Positions 1-8,899 of a stretch of 64,000 nucleotides of DNA are shown here, in pieces. Both the position numbers and the translations under genes were made by a program. Source of the DNA: UBA4582 sp047630175 (lineage in GTDB: Bacteria; Pseudomonadota; Gammaproteobacteria; Pseudomonadales; Azotimanducaceae). The stretch is from the NCBI GenBank assembly GCA_047630175.1, contig JBLHVI010000004.1, positions 1-64,000 of the forward strand, in the 5' to 3' direction. Positions within the stretch are counted from its first letter, which is position 1, and every line of letters begins with the position of its first letter. The notes under the pieces were generated by a model. That model worked only from the letters and a program-made list of their open reading frames with translations, ran no database searches and was not told the DNA's origin.

Positions 1-474
1 TGCCTTACCGGTAATAGGATCTGTGCGAACACTCGCGTCTTGATCCCCCGGCACCTCATTTCTTATGCTCTGTAAAATTTCATCAAAGCTGGAAAAATCG
101 AGCGGGTCTGTGGGACCTCTTACAGCCGGCGCTTCGACCGCAAGAGGCGCTAAAGACGCCATCGAATCTAAACCCCGTTGCGACCCTAAATCAGTGTCGA
201 CCTGCCGCCGCACGCTAGACTGCGGGCGCGAAAATTGTTGATCAGCTGCCGCCGAACGCGAAGCTTGAGGCTGTGTAGTTTTAGATTGCAAAGGCTCTAC
301 ATGCAGAGCCTCCGCCTTGGCCTTGGCCGGTGCCGGGGCTTGCGTCTCAACATACAACTCTACCCGGCCATTACGCCTCAGCGATTGTAAGATCATCGCG
401 TCGGGACCCACCGTTTCCCGAACCAAGCGCATGCCTTCCGCCATTGTCCTTGCGTCAAATTTTCGTATTGCCAC
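1..474 (-). CDS. flhF: FlhF, polar flagellar GTPase, N-terminal part (cut by window edge)
   Basis: SRP-type GTPase that sets the site and number of polar flagella. Only the first 158 codons are present. They hold the FlhF N-terminal region (VAIRKFDARTMAEGMRLVRE, then GPDAMIL) followed by a Pro/Ala/Gln-rich linker; the GTPase domain lies beyond the window. The start is a GTG at 474 with AAGGAG six bases upstream. A nearby upstream ATG is out of frame. It lies 33 bp downstream of flhA and probably shares its transcript. Confidence 0.9.
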   Translation of the reverse strand, partial: MAIRKFDARTMAEGMRLVRETVGPDAMILQSLRRNGRVELYVETQAPAPAKAKAEALHVEPLQSKTTQPQASRSAAADQQFSRPQSSVRRQVDTDLGSQRGLDSMASLAPLAVEAPAVRGPTDPLDFSSFDEILQSIRNEVPGDQDASVRTDPITGKA

Positions 475-507
475 GAGCTCTCCTTATTCGCATCCTGCAA
501 ATAGATT

Positions 508-2637
508 TTACTGACCGATTGAGGCCACGATGGTTATCTGCTTATCCTCTGGGATCTCCTGATAGGACAATACCGACAGTGTCGGCAATACTCCTCGGAT
601 AAATCGATATAGCGCGGGTCTGATCTGCGGTGATACCAACAACACAGCGGGGCCACCGGTGGTTTCCTGACGTTGCACCGCTTCGCCCAGAGAGACGTGC
701 AGTTTATCCACCATGGTCGGTTCTAAGATCATGTCGTCAGGATCAGCAGAGCCTGCTTGACGAGCCTGCTGCACGGCCTTGTGCAGCAGCTGTTCGAGAG
801 CCGGATCCAAGGTGATTACCGGTACTTCAAGATTGGCCTCCACCAAATTGTGCACAATGACCCGCGATAGGGCGATACGCGCACCCGCGACCAAAGCCTC
901 AGGGTCCTTTGACTTACTTGCCACTAACGCCTCAGCAATGGTACGCATATCGCGTACCGGCACCCCTTCACGCAGCAGTCTTTGCAGCACATTAAGCAGG
1001 CCACCCAACGTTACTGTGTTCGGCACCAGCTCTTCTGCCAGTTTTGGATTATTCTCTGACAGCAGATTCAGCATCTGCTGTGCTTCTTCGTGACCAATAA
1101 GACTCGTCGCTCGGGTACTCATGACCTGATTCAGGTGTGTCGCAATCACCGTGCCTGGGTCAACCACCGTATACCCCAGGGTCTGAGCCTGATCCTTGAG
1201 GCTTGGTTCGATCCATACAGCTTCTAGACCAAACGCCGGATCTCGTGTTTCAATGCCTTCCAATGGCCCAAATACTTGCCCAGGGTTTATCGCCATATCC
1301 CGGTCCTGATGCACTATTCCCTCGCCACTAGTAACGCCCATCAGCGTGATGCGGTAGGCATTGGGTAGCAATTCAAGGTTGTCGCGGATATGCACTGCTG
1401 GCATCAGAAAACCAAGCTCCTGTGACAGCTTCTTACGGACGCCCTTTATACGCCCTAACAACTCGCCTCCCTGGCTCTTGTCCACCAGCGGAATTAGCCG
1501 ATAGCCCACCTCCAGACCTACCATGTCCACCGGCGCCACATCACTCCAACCCAGCTCCTTGGGCTCTTGCACCCCATCAGCCGAGGTAAATTCTGGATCG
1601 CTGGCTTCGATCACTTCCTCGTGACGTAAGTCCAGATGATTGATGACATAGGCAGCAACAGCAGCTATCCCTGATAACGTCAAAAAGACAAAATGCGGCA
1701 TGCCAGGAATCACACCCATGATAAAAAGCACCAGAGCCGTTACCGCCAGCGCCTTCGGATCGGCAAACATTTGCCGCAACACCTGTGAGCCCATGTCCTG
1801 CAACTCATTGGCTCGCGTCACCATCAATGCCGCCGCCGTCGATAGCAACAACGAAGGAATTTGTGCGACTAAACCGTCACCAATCGTCAGCAGCGAATAC
1901 TTTTCCACCGCTTCCATAAACGGCAACGCATGCTGGGCCATACCAATCGCCAACCCACCAATGATATTCACCGCCAAAATCAGGATACCCGCAACAGCGT
2001 CACCCCGAACAAACTTACTGGCGCCGTCCATCGAACCATAAAAATCCGCCTCTGCAGATACATCGTTACGCCTTGTCTGCGCCTCCTCTTGAGTAATCAT
2101 CCCCGCATTCAAGTCAGCATCAATCGCCATCTGCTTGCCAGGCATCGCGTCCAACGTGAATCGCGCACTGACCTCGGAGATACGCCCCGCACCCTTGGTC
2201 ACTACCACGAAGTTGATAATGACCAAAATCAAAAACACAACCAAACCGACCACGTAGTTGCCGCCTACCACCACCTCACCAAATGCCTGAATAACCTTGC
2301 CCGCCGCATCGCCGCCTTTGTGGCCTTCGAGTAGAACTACCCGCGTCGATGCCACATTCAGTGACAAACGCAGTAAAGTCGCTACCAGCAGAATGGTTGG
2401 AAACAAGGCAAAGTCTAGCGGTCGACGCGAGTAAACGCCCACTAACAACACCACCAACGCGATCGCGATATTAAACGTGAACAGCACGTCCAAAAGAATC
2501 GCCGGCACCGGCAGCGTCATCATGCCGAGAATCACCAACAGCAGAATCGGAATGCCCAGCCCACTGCCACGCACACCCCGCGCCGTTTCAATCGCCGAAG
2601 ACTTGTTTAAACCAAAAGCCGCTGGATTAAAGCTCAA
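508..2637 (-). CDS. flhA: FlhA, flagellar type III export gate protein
   Basis: Inner-membrane export gate component that docks substrate-chaperone complexes through its cytoplasmic C-terminal domain. At 709 residues it is the usual family length. The N-terminal half has several hydrophobic segments; the conserved FHIPEP-family stretch ISEVSARFTLDAMPGKQMAI sits near residue 155, followed by DADLNAGMI. The C-terminal half is soluble. It is separated from flhB by a 502-bp gap and has its own sigma-54 promoter. flhF follows directly downstream. Confidence 0.98.
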   Translation of the reverse strand: MSFNPAAFGLNKSSAIETARGVRGSGLGIPILLLVILGMMTLPVPAILLDVLFTFNIAIALVVLLVGVYSRRPLDFALFPTILLVATLLRLSLNVASTRVVLLEGHKGGDAAGKVIQAFGEVVVGGNYVVGLVVFLILVIINFVVVTKGAGRISEVSARFTLDAMPGKQMAIDADLNAGMITQEEAQTRRNDVSAEADFYGSMDGASKFVRGDAVAGILILAVNIIGGLAIGMAQHALPFMEAVEKYSLLTIGDGLVAQIPSLLLSTAAALMVTRANELQDMGSQVLRQMFADPKALAVTALVLFIMGVIPGMPHFVFLTLSGIAAVAAYVINHLDLRHEEVIEASDPEFTSADGVQEPKELGWSDVAPVDMVGLEVGYRLIPLVDKSQGGELLGRIKGVRKKLSQELGFLMPAVHIRDNLELLPNAYRITLMGVTSGEGIVHQDRDMAINPGQVFGPLEGIETRDPAFGLEAVWIEPSLKDQAQTLGYTVVDPGTVIATHLNQVMSTRATSLIGHEEAQQMLNLLSENNPKLAEELVPNTVTLGGLLNVLQRLLREGVPVRDMRTIAEALVASKSKDPEALVAGARIALSRVIVHNLVEANLEVPVITLDPALEQLLHKAVQQARQAGSADPDDMILEPTMVDKLHVSLGEAVQRQETTGGPAVLLVSPQIRPALYRFIRGVLPTLSVLSYQEIPEDKQITIVASIGQ

Positions 2638-3139
2638 TGAAACATCCCTTACTCATCCTCATATTCACCAATCGATGAAGAAAAACACCAAAAAACTGAC
2701 GTCTTTTTCCTTATGACGATAACAATGCAAGTAAGAGGCCAAATATTGACACCCCAGGTTGACAGACAAGACCAAACCCTCAACTAAGGCACATTTACAA
2801 CACCCAACCGATCAAAAAACAACAAGCAGAAACTAACGGAACGCCCACAGCTACACCGCACAGATAAAATCAGACAAGTACCCGAGCCGGCAAAACAGAC
2901 ACAATGAAAAAATGAAGCAACAGACCGCCAGAGCCCGCCGCAGAGAAAATCTAAAAGGGTTGCAGACACGAGGCCGTCAACTTGATTCGGGCAGCATTTG
3001 GATCCGCAGCTGAGCGACACGTGAGACAACTGCCGGGCTCATAAGGCCTCAAGGGAGACCCAGAGGGACAAGCAGTGCAGCTGGCCGAATCGCGCTGACG
3101 GCCTTGTGCATGCAACACCCCAACACACAGCCCAACCAA
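2638..3139. other. flhB-flhA intergenic gap
   Basis: This 502-bp stretch between flhB and flhA contains the flhA sigma-54 promoter at 2726-2741. No convincing gene or RNA was seen in the rest. Short open frames here (about 60-80 codons) have improbable, Cys/Ser-rich compositions, no ribosome-binding site and no recognisable motif. The segment is GT-rich on the transcribed strand. Confidence 0.6.
2726..2741 (-). promoter_or_regulatory. sigma-54 promoter of flhA
   Basis: The minus strand reads TGGCCTCTTACTTGCA. It has the invariant GG and GC separated by exactly 10 bases and close agreement with TGGCACG-N4-TTGCA. Predicted transcription start is about 2715, giving a leader of about 77 nt before the flhA ATG at 2637. 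The gene is normally FleQ/RpoN-dependent in polar flagellates. Confidence 0.8.
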
Positions 3140-4288
3140 CTAACGTCCTTTGTTCGCCATCCGTACATACTCGTCCGGAATCTTTAAATTCCCCGGCCGC
3201 TTCGGCAAATCACCCGCGCCCCTATAAAACTGTTTTAACTGAAATACATACGCCAACACCTGCGCCACCGCCAAGTACAGCCCCTCAGGGATCGGCTGAT
3301 CCATCTCCGTAGAGAAGTACACCGCGCGCGCCAACACTGGATAACTAATCATAGGCACATTGTGCGTGCGCCCCAGTTCCCGAATCATCTCTGCGACATT
3401 GTCCACCCCGCGGGCCACCACCACAGGCGACGCCATATTCTTGGGGTCATACTTGAGCGCCACGGCGAAATGTGTCGGGTTAGTAATAATCACATCAGCT
3501 TCCGGCACTGCTGACATCATCCTGCCTCGTGACATTTCCTGCTGCACTTGCCTAATTCGAGCCTTGACCTCGGGTTTACCCTCCGAGTTCTTCATCTCGT
3601 CCTTGATTTCCTGCACCGTCATCTTCAACTTCTTCGTGTGCTCAATAATTTGAAACGGTACATCGACCGCAGCAATCAAGATCATCGACAGACTCATGAA
3701 TAAGAACGCCAATATAATCGTCAACGCCGCCGCAGGTATCGCCGCGTCAACACTCTGACGGCCGAGCAACTGCAGCCCCGGCGTGCTAATGTAAAGCACC
3801 AGCATAGCCACAGTCGACACCAGCACCACCTTTGCAATCCCCTTGACGAGCTCCATCAGCGCATTCGCAGAAAACATCCGTCCCAAACCCTTGAGTGGAC
3901 TCATTCGAGAGAGCTTTGGCGCGATTGCTGAGGGCGCCACTAGCCAGCCGCCTAACGAGATCGGACCTAAGAAAGCCGCCAGCACCATCACCCCGAAGAA
4001 CGGTAGTAGTACTAACAGCGCTTGCATTGCTGACCGGGAAACATGCGCCTGCATACGTGTAACGTCAAAGATGTCTGCCCTGTCTAGCTTCAGGTTATAC
4101 GCAAATACATCCATGCCACCTTCATAAAAAACAGAGCCAAAAACCAGCAATGACGTCGCGCCCGCGACCAGCACAATTAGCGTATTCAACTCTTTTGAAC
4201 GCGCCACTTGGCCCTCTTCGCGGGCTTTTTCTAGCTTCTTACTGGTGGGTTCCTCGGTTTTTTCTTGGGAGGAGTCTTCCTCAGCCAT
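3140..4288 (-). CDS. flhB: FlhB, export-specificity switch protein
   Basis: Inner-membrane component of the flagellar export gate that switches secretion from rod/hook to filament substrates. At 382 residues it has the FlhB N-terminus (EEPTSKKLEKAREEGQVARS), hydrophobic segments in the middle and the autocleavage motif NPTH near residue 270 followed by FAVALKY. The start lies 2 bp from the fliR stop, so it ends the fliLMNOPQR-flhB operon. Confidence 0.98.
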   Translation of the reverse strand: MAEEDSSQEKTEEPTSKKLEKAREEGQVARSKELNTLIVLVAGATSLLVFGSVFYEGGMDVFAYNLKLDRADIFDVTRMQAHVSRSAMQALLVLLPFFGVMVLAAFLGPISLGGWLVAPSAIAPKLSRMSPLKGLGRMFSANALMELVKGIAKVVLVSTVAMLVLYISTPGLQLLGRQSVDAAIPAAALTIILAFLFMSLSMILIAAVDVPFQIIEHTKKLKMTVQEIKDEMKNSEGKPEVKARIRQVQQEMSRGRMMSAVPEADVIITNPTHFAVALKYDPKNMASPVVVARGVDNVAEMIRELGRTHNVPMISYPVLARAVYFSTEMDQPIPEGLYLAVAQVLAYVFQLKQFYRGAGDLPKRPGNLKIPDEYVRMANKGR

Positions 4289-4290
4289 AC

Positions 4291-5076
4291 CTAGTTCTCC
4301 GGGAGTGCAAACATAATACGCACCATCTGCAAAGCCTCAGACACGAGCGAATGGTACTGCGGCAGAAATCCCGACAGGCCAATCCACATAATCAACAAAC
4401 CCATAAGCATCGTAAAAGGAAAACCTAGAGAGAAAATATTCAATTGGGGCGCCGCCCGGGTCATGATTCCGAAAGCAAAATTGATAATAAGAATGGCCGA
4501 TACCGCCGGCAGCGCCACAAATAGAGCGCTGGCAAATAGCCAAGTGCCGAGCGACGCCATATCTGACAAACCACCAAACTGCCAAACCGCACTCACCGGC
4601 ATCACATAAAAACTTTCCATCATAATTTCTATCGCCACAAGATGACCGTCCATGGCGAGAAAAACTAACGTCGTTAACATTAGGTAAAACTGACTGACAA
4701 TAGCCACATTAATACCGTTCGCTGGATCAACCATTGATGCAAAACCGAGCCCCATCTGCATAGCTATCATCTGCCCGGCCAGAATAAACACCTGAAACAG
4801 TACCTGAATAATAAAAGCCATACTGACACCGATAAGCACCTGCTCAGCAATGATAATCCATGATTGCAACGACAGCAGATCAACGACTGGCATCTCAGGT
4901 AATGACCCGGACACAGCAATCGCTAAGCTGGCTGCAAGACCTGCCCTAACCCGCAGCGACACCAGCCGAGTACCGATTATCGGCATCGCCATGAAGAATG
5001 CACCGATCCTAACTAACGGCAACATAAAGCTACTCATCATTCGCAGTAGCTCAGCTTCGCTCACCATCCAACCCAT
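4291..5076 (-). CDS. fliR: FliR, flagellar export gate protein
   Basis: Polytopic inner-membrane protein that forms the export gate with FliP and FliQ. It shows the family pattern of about six hydrophobic segments, with LGFASMVDPANGINVAIVSQ in the middle and GLLIMWIGLSGFLPQYHSLV near the C-terminus. The open frame reaches a TTG at 5094 that overlaps fliQ, but that codon lacks a ribosome-binding site. The ATG at 5076 (MGWMVSEAELLRMM) gives about 261 aa, the usual length, and follows a GAGAAG. The exact start is uncertain by a few codons. Confidence 0.95.
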   Translation of the reverse strand: MGWMVSEAELLRMMSSFMLPLVRIGAFFMAMPIIGTRLVSLRVRAGLAASLAIAVSGSLPEMPVVDLLSLQSWIIIAEQVLIGVSMAFIIQVLFQVFILAGQMIAMQMGLGFASMVDPANGINVAIVSQFYLMLTTLVFLAMDGHLVAIEIMMESFYVMPVSAVWQFGGLSDMASLGTWLFASALFVALPAVSAILIINFAFGIMTRAAPQLNIFSLGFPFTMLMGLLIMWIGLSGFLPQYHSLVSEALQMVRIMFALPEN

Positions 5077-5086
5077 TAGCGGCTTC

Positions 5087-5356
5087 TCATCCAATCATCA
5101 ATGGAATATTTGTCAGCAGACGCGTCGCATACTCCATCAACATGTTCAGCAACCACGGGCCCAACACCATAATGGTTCCGAGCGTGACCAGCAGCCTGGG
5201 TAGAAAACTCAGGGTTTGCTCATTGATTTGGGTCGCCGCCTGAAAAACACTGACCACCAGACCTACCAGCAAACTTGGGATGATTAGAACCGCTACCATG
5301 AGTACGATTAGCATCATCGCTTCTTTGAAAATATCGAGTACTAGATCTGGTGTCAC
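5087..5356 (-). CDS. fliQ: FliQ, flagellar export gate protein
   Basis: Small export-gate subunit of 89 residues with the two hydrophobic hairpin segments of the family (MMLIVLMVAVLIIPSLLVGL, then LGTIMVLGPWLLNMLMEYA) and the motif QAATQINEQTLSFLPRLL. Translation starts at a GTG with AGGAG five bases upstream. It lies between fliP and fliR. Confidence 0.96.
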   Translation of the reverse strand: MTPDLVLDIFKEAMMLIVLMVAVLIIPSLLVGLVVSVFQAATQINEQTLSFLPRLLVTLGTIMVLGPWLLNMLMEYATRLLTNIPLMIG

Positions 5357-5417
5357 GCTAACTCCTGTTGCATTCTTGAGCCTAGAGTGTCCTCAGGCCC
5401 CTTCCTGTTAGATGTGG

Positions 5418-6197
5418 CTAAAGGCCGAAACTTCCAGCTAAAGAGCCGATTACCATTGCCCAGCCATCGACCAGCACAAATAGCATCAACTTAAAGGGCA
5501 GCGAAATGATGATCGGCGACAACATCATCATACCCATCGACATCAGCACACTAGCCACCACCAAATCGATGACTAGAAAGGGAATAAAAAGAAGGAAGCC
5601 AATCTGAAATGCTGTCTTTAGTTCACTCGTAACAAAGGCCGGCGCTAGGACAAAAAAGCTGACATCATCAACTGTGTCCGGCTTTTCGGAGCGCGAAATG
5701 CGCAGAAACAATGCGAGATCATCTTCACGGGTTTGGGACAACATAAACTCGCGAAAGGGCACTAGCGCAGCTTGCGCGGCCTCCACCGGTGTAATTTCTT
5801 CAGCGAGATAAGGTTGAAGACCGCTTCGATTAGCCTCTTCAAAAACCGGCGTCATAATAAATAGCGACAAAAACAGCGCCAGACCCACCATCACCTGATT
5901 CGATGGTGTTTGCTGCAAACCCAGAGCCTGTCGAAGGATAGCGAAAACAACGATAATACGAGTGAAGGACGTCATCATCATCAACATTGACGGCAGCAGC
6001 GTCAGCACCGTCATCATTACCAGAATCTGCAAGGTCACCGTATAGGTGCCACCCGTCTCGGTCTGGGTCATGGTGACCGCAGGAATACCCAATTGCCCAG
6101 CGCTATTCGCCAACGCCTCAAATGCCTCCACGGCGTCTTCAGCCGCAGCAGGCTGGGCAATGAGCATTAATAGAAGCAATATAATCCGGGGTATCAT
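5418..6197 (-). CDS. fliP: FliP, flagellar export gate protein
   Basis: Inner-membrane protein forming the core of the export pore. The frame continues up to a TTG at 6212, but ATG 6197 has AAAGG at good spacing and begins a clear signal peptide (MIPRIILLLLMLIAQPAAAE), as expected for FliP. That gives 259 residues. Family signatures include MMTSFTRIIVVFAILRQALG and the C-terminal MGMMMLSPIIISLPFKLMLF. It lies 61 bp upstream of fliQ. Confidence 0.96.
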   Translation of the reverse strand: MIPRIILLLLMLIAQPAAAEDAVEAFEALANSAGQLGIPAVTMTQTETGGTYTVTLQILVMMTVLTLLPSMLMMMTSFTRIIVVFAILRQALGLQQTPSNQVMVGLALFLSLFIMTPVFEEANRSGLQPYLAEEITPVEAAQAALVPFREFMLSQTREDDLALFLRISRSEKPDTVDDVSFFVLAPAFVTSELKTAFQIGFLLFIPFLVIDLVVASVLMSMGMMMLSPIIISLPFKLMLFVLVDGWAMVIGSLAGSFGL

Positions 6198-6294
6198 TCG
6201 ACCTTTGCTCAACTTTAAATAGAGAACCAGATAACGCAGGCAACCTAGCTGACGGTGCTTCGCGTCATCATATTTCGAACAGGAAAACTCTGAC

Positions 6295-6621
6295 TTAAGT
6301 CACGCCGTCGGCTGACATCATGGTCTGCAACTTTTGCTGGAACACACTTAACGGCTCACTATCTGCTGTGACTGCAGGCTCAGAAAACACATGCACCGTC
6401 TGCAAGCCAGCAGTGCTCGCCGCCATCAGAATCTGGGTTTCACCTACCTGCACGAGCAGAAGCTTCTCTTTCAAGCCAATGTTCAAACTCGAAATGATTT
6501 TCATCGGTCCCGGCGTCGAAATTTTTACCTGCCCGAACCGGCGTAATAGAAATCCGCCTCCCACAATTATCCCAACAACCATAATCAGAGAAAATGCTAT
6601 TTGCAGTATCTGGTCGGCCAT
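6295..6621 (-). CDS. fliO: FliO, export gate assembly protein
   Basis: Short membrane protein of 108 residues that helps FliP assemble. One N-terminal transmembrane segment (residues about 6-26) is followed by a basic stretch and a small beta-rich cytoplasmic domain with the typical LNIGLKEKLLLVQVGETQIL. It starts one base after the fliN stop. The position in fliLMNOPQR supports the assignment even though FliO sequences are poorly conserved. Confidence 0.92.
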   Translation of the reverse strand: MADQILQIAFSLIMVVGIIVGGGFLLRRFGQVKISTPGPMKIISSLNIGLKEKLLLVQVGETQILMAASTAGLQTVHVFSEPAVTADSEPLSVFQQKLQTMMSADGVT

Positions 6622-6622
6622 A

Positions 6623-7075
6623 TCAACCTAACTTCCTGATGCGCTCGGCAGCACTGACGACATCCGTTAGCCGTATGCCAAACTTCTCATTGACGACAAC
6701 CACCTCACCATGGGCGATCAATGTATCGTTAACCAGCACATCCAGCGGTTCACCCGCCATACGATCGAGCTCGATGACAGAGCCCTGATTTAGCTGCAAC
6801 AGATTTCGTATACTAATTTGAGTCGCACCGACAACCATGCTGATCTGCACTGGAATATCCAAAATCACATCAAGATCGGGGTTATCTTCGTTGACGACCA
6901 GAGGACTAGACTCATCCACTAATTCGCTCAACTCAGCCGACTCAACACTCAGCGCATCACCCCCTTGCTCTTCCATTGCGGCAGCCCAGTCATCTGCCAT
7001 ACCATCCTGATCTGTCCCATCGGCGCCATCTACACCGTCGGTCACTTCTGCAACTACGTCGTCTTCTTCACTCAT
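6623..7075 (-). CDS. fliN: FliN, flagellar motor switch C-ring protein
   Basis: C-ring subunit below FliM that binds export components. It has 150 residues. The first 70 or so are acidic and Asp/Glu/Ala-rich, as in many gammaproteobacterial FliN. The C-terminal SpoA domain (about 75-150) includes DIPVQISMVVGATQISIRNL and LIAHGEVVVVNEKFGIRLTD. It lies 16 bp downstream of fliM. Confidence 0.97.
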   Translation of the reverse strand: MSEEDDVVAEVTDGVDGADGTDQDGMADDWAAAMEEQGGDALSVESAELSELVDESSPLVVNEDNPDLDVILDIPVQISMVVGATQISIRNLLQLNQGSVIELDRMAGEPLDVLVNDTLIAHGEVVVVNEKFGIRLTDVVSAAERIRKLG

Positions 7076-7091
7076 CTGCCCACATCCATAG

Positions 7092-8060
7092 TTATTTCAA
7101 TCGAACTGCATTAAGTACTTTGAGTGCCAAATTATCGCCAGTGGTCCCTAGCTCGGCACGAAACATTGGCACATTGTTAGCTGTCAAAATATGGCTATCT
7201 GCCATGTCAAAAGGGATCACATCGCCTGGCTGGAGATTAACCAGATCACGTAATGGTATTTCGCGTTCCGCTATCTTGCAGTTTAGGTCGACCTTACAGT
7301 TCAACACTTCACTGCGTAGCGCTTTCACCCAACGATCATCAACCTCCGAAACATCACTTTGCAAACCCGCATCAAGTTGTTCACGAATAGGCTCGATCAT
7401 CGAGTAAGGAAAAGTCACATGCAGGTCCCCACCACCACCATCCATTTCAATATGAAAGGAATTCACCACAACGACCTCACTCGGAGTGACGATGTTAGCG
7501 AGCGAGGGGTTCACCTCTGAACTGACGTAGTCAAAATCAACCTTAAAAACATTTGACCAGGCTTCCTTAAGATCAACGAAAACCTGCTTAAGTACTAGCT
7601 GTACAACTCTTAATTCTGTTGGCGTGAACTCTCTACCTTCGATCTTGGCATGCCGACCATCACCGCCAAAGAAGTTGTCCACTAACTTGAAGACCAACTT
7701 GGCATCAAGAATGAACAAGGCAGTGCCGCGCAATGGTCTGACCTTTACAAGGTTGAGGCTCGTTGGAACATACAAAGTGTGTACATATTCGCCGAACTTC
7801 ATGACCTGAATGCCACCGACGGAAACGTCCGCACTATGCCGTAGCAGGTTGAACAAGCTGACGCGCGTATAACGGGCAAAGCGCTCATTGATCATCTCAA
7901 GCGTCGGCATGCGACCGCGAACAATTCGATCTTGACTGGTCAGGTCCCAGGCTTTGGCCTCACCGCCACTCTCATCCGAGTCGACATCAATGTCACCGTC
8001 ATCAACCCCATGTAACAAGGCATCGATTTCATCTTGTGATAGTAGATCCTGCACTGACAT
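7092..8060 (-). CDS. fliM: FliM, flagellar motor switch protein
   Basis: C-ring switch protein that binds phosphorylated CheY. The N-terminal CheY-P-binding peptide (LLSQDEIDALLHGV) is intact, the middle domain contains GGDGRHAKIEGREFTPTE, and the C-terminal SpoA domain (about 240-320) resembles FliN. At 322 residues it is the normal length. An intact CheY-binding peptide implies that a working CheY exists elsewhere, since the cheY copy in this window is broken. Confidence 0.98.
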   Translation of the reverse strand: MSVQDLLSQDEIDALLHGVDDGDIDVDSDESGGEAKAWDLTSQDRIVRGRMPTLEMINERFARYTRVSLFNLLRHSADVSVGGIQVMKFGEYVHTLYVPTSLNLVKVRPLRGTALFILDAKLVFKLVDNFFGGDGRHAKIEGREFTPTELRVVQLVLKQVFVDLKEAWSNVFKVDFDYVSSEVNPSLANIVTPSEVVVVNSFHIEMDGGGGDLHVTFPYSMIEPIREQLDAGLQSDVSEVDDRWVKALRSEVLNCKVDLNCKIAEREIPLRDLVNLQPGDVIPFDMADSHILTANNVPMFRAELGTTGDNLALKVLNAVRLK

Positions 8061-8147
8061 AGGCTTTCGCTCTTAAATCCTTTTATTCACCTGGCCTCAG
8101 ATCCTGCGAAGCCTACCCCTACACGTCCCATTCAAACTCTTTGCAAG

Positions 8148-8660
8148 CTACTGCAATACCATATTGGTGAATAGCACCGTCTCGATACCATCTCGACCGG
8201 TCTCATCGAGCAACAGCGCCTGTATTCTTTGGGTTGCTTCCAATTTTAGTTTGGCCTTACCTTCACTGGTCTGCAGCTGCAGGTAGTCCTGCGCTGAAAA
8301 CACCATGATCAACGCATTTCTAATTAGCGGGTCATGCGTGAGCAGACTTTCGACGATCGTTGGGTCACGCGTTACAACGGTCACCTGTATCTGCATATAG
8401 CGCTGACGATTATTGGCATCGAACGTGATGATGAATTCAGGACGTAGCTCGTGATAGACGGGACGGTCCAAAACAACGGGCTCTGGCGCATCGCCTTCAC
8501 CCACAACGTCACTGTCTTCCGCCAGAAAGTAATAAGCCACTCCCGCGCCCAACAATGCTAAAACAACCACAATAACTGCGCCGATGATGATCAGTTTCTT
8601 TTTCTTACCAGCTCCGTCAGTGTTCTCTAGCGCCGGGTCTTGAGTCTCTTCGTCTGCCAT
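8148..8660 (-). CDS. fliL: FliL, flagellar basal-body/stator-associated protein
   Basis: Inner-membrane protein around the stator. It has 170 residues: a short cytoplasmic N-terminus, a KKKK stop before one transmembrane helix (about 22-46) and a periplasmic domain ending in the conserved LLDETGRDGIETVLFTNMVL. It is the first gene of the fliLMNOPQR-flhB operon, about 80 nt downstream of the predicted start at the sigma-54 promoter 8752-8767. Confidence 0.96.
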   Translation of the reverse strand: MADEETQDPALENTDGAGKKKKLIIIGAVIVVVLALLGAGVAYYFLAEDSDVVGEGDAPEPVVLDRPVYHELRPEFIITFDANNRQRYMQIQVTVVTRDPTIVESLLTHDPLIRNALIMVFSAQDYLQLQTSEGKAKLKLEATQRIQALLLDETGRDGIETVLFTNMVLQ

Positions 8661-8751
8661 AGCTACCTACATATCTTGATGATGGTGAATAAATGCAAAA
8701 GCCCGAAATGCCTGTCATTTTATTGTCACCTAATGCCTATATAAATCACGA

Positions 8752-8767
8752 TGCAATGACCGTGCCA
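8752..8767 (-). promoter_or_regulatory. sigma-54 promoter of fliLMNOPQR-flhB
   Basis: The minus strand reads TGGCACGGTCATTGCA, a perfect match to TGGCACG-N4-TTGCA with GG-N10-GC. Predicted transcription start is about 8741, ahead of fliL (ATG at 8660). It is the best sigma-54 promoter in the window. Confidence 0.92.
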
Positions 8768-8852
8768 TTCTTTCGACAACAAATATGGAAGACACGCCGG
8801 GAGGACTTGCAGGGAGGGGGCACCGCAGAATAACGGTGGTTTAACGAGAGTT

Positions 8853-8878
8853 TCACTACCGGATTTCGCCAGTAGTGA
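8853..8878 (-). terminator. hairpin downstream of fliK, possible terminator
   Basis: TCACTACTGG and CCGGTAGTGA pair with one G-U and enclose a six-base loop, 22 bp past the fliK stop and before the fliL promoter. No strong T run follows, so termination may be weak or rho-assisted, or the hairpin may only protect the mRNA end. Confidence 0.45.
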
Positions 8879-8899
8879 TAACCCTTATTGAAGCGATAA

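Noticed and set aside
2784..3139. Small frames in the flhB-flhA gap (81 and 62 codons)
   Set aside because: Cys/Ser/Gly-rich translations without start signals or conserved motifs.
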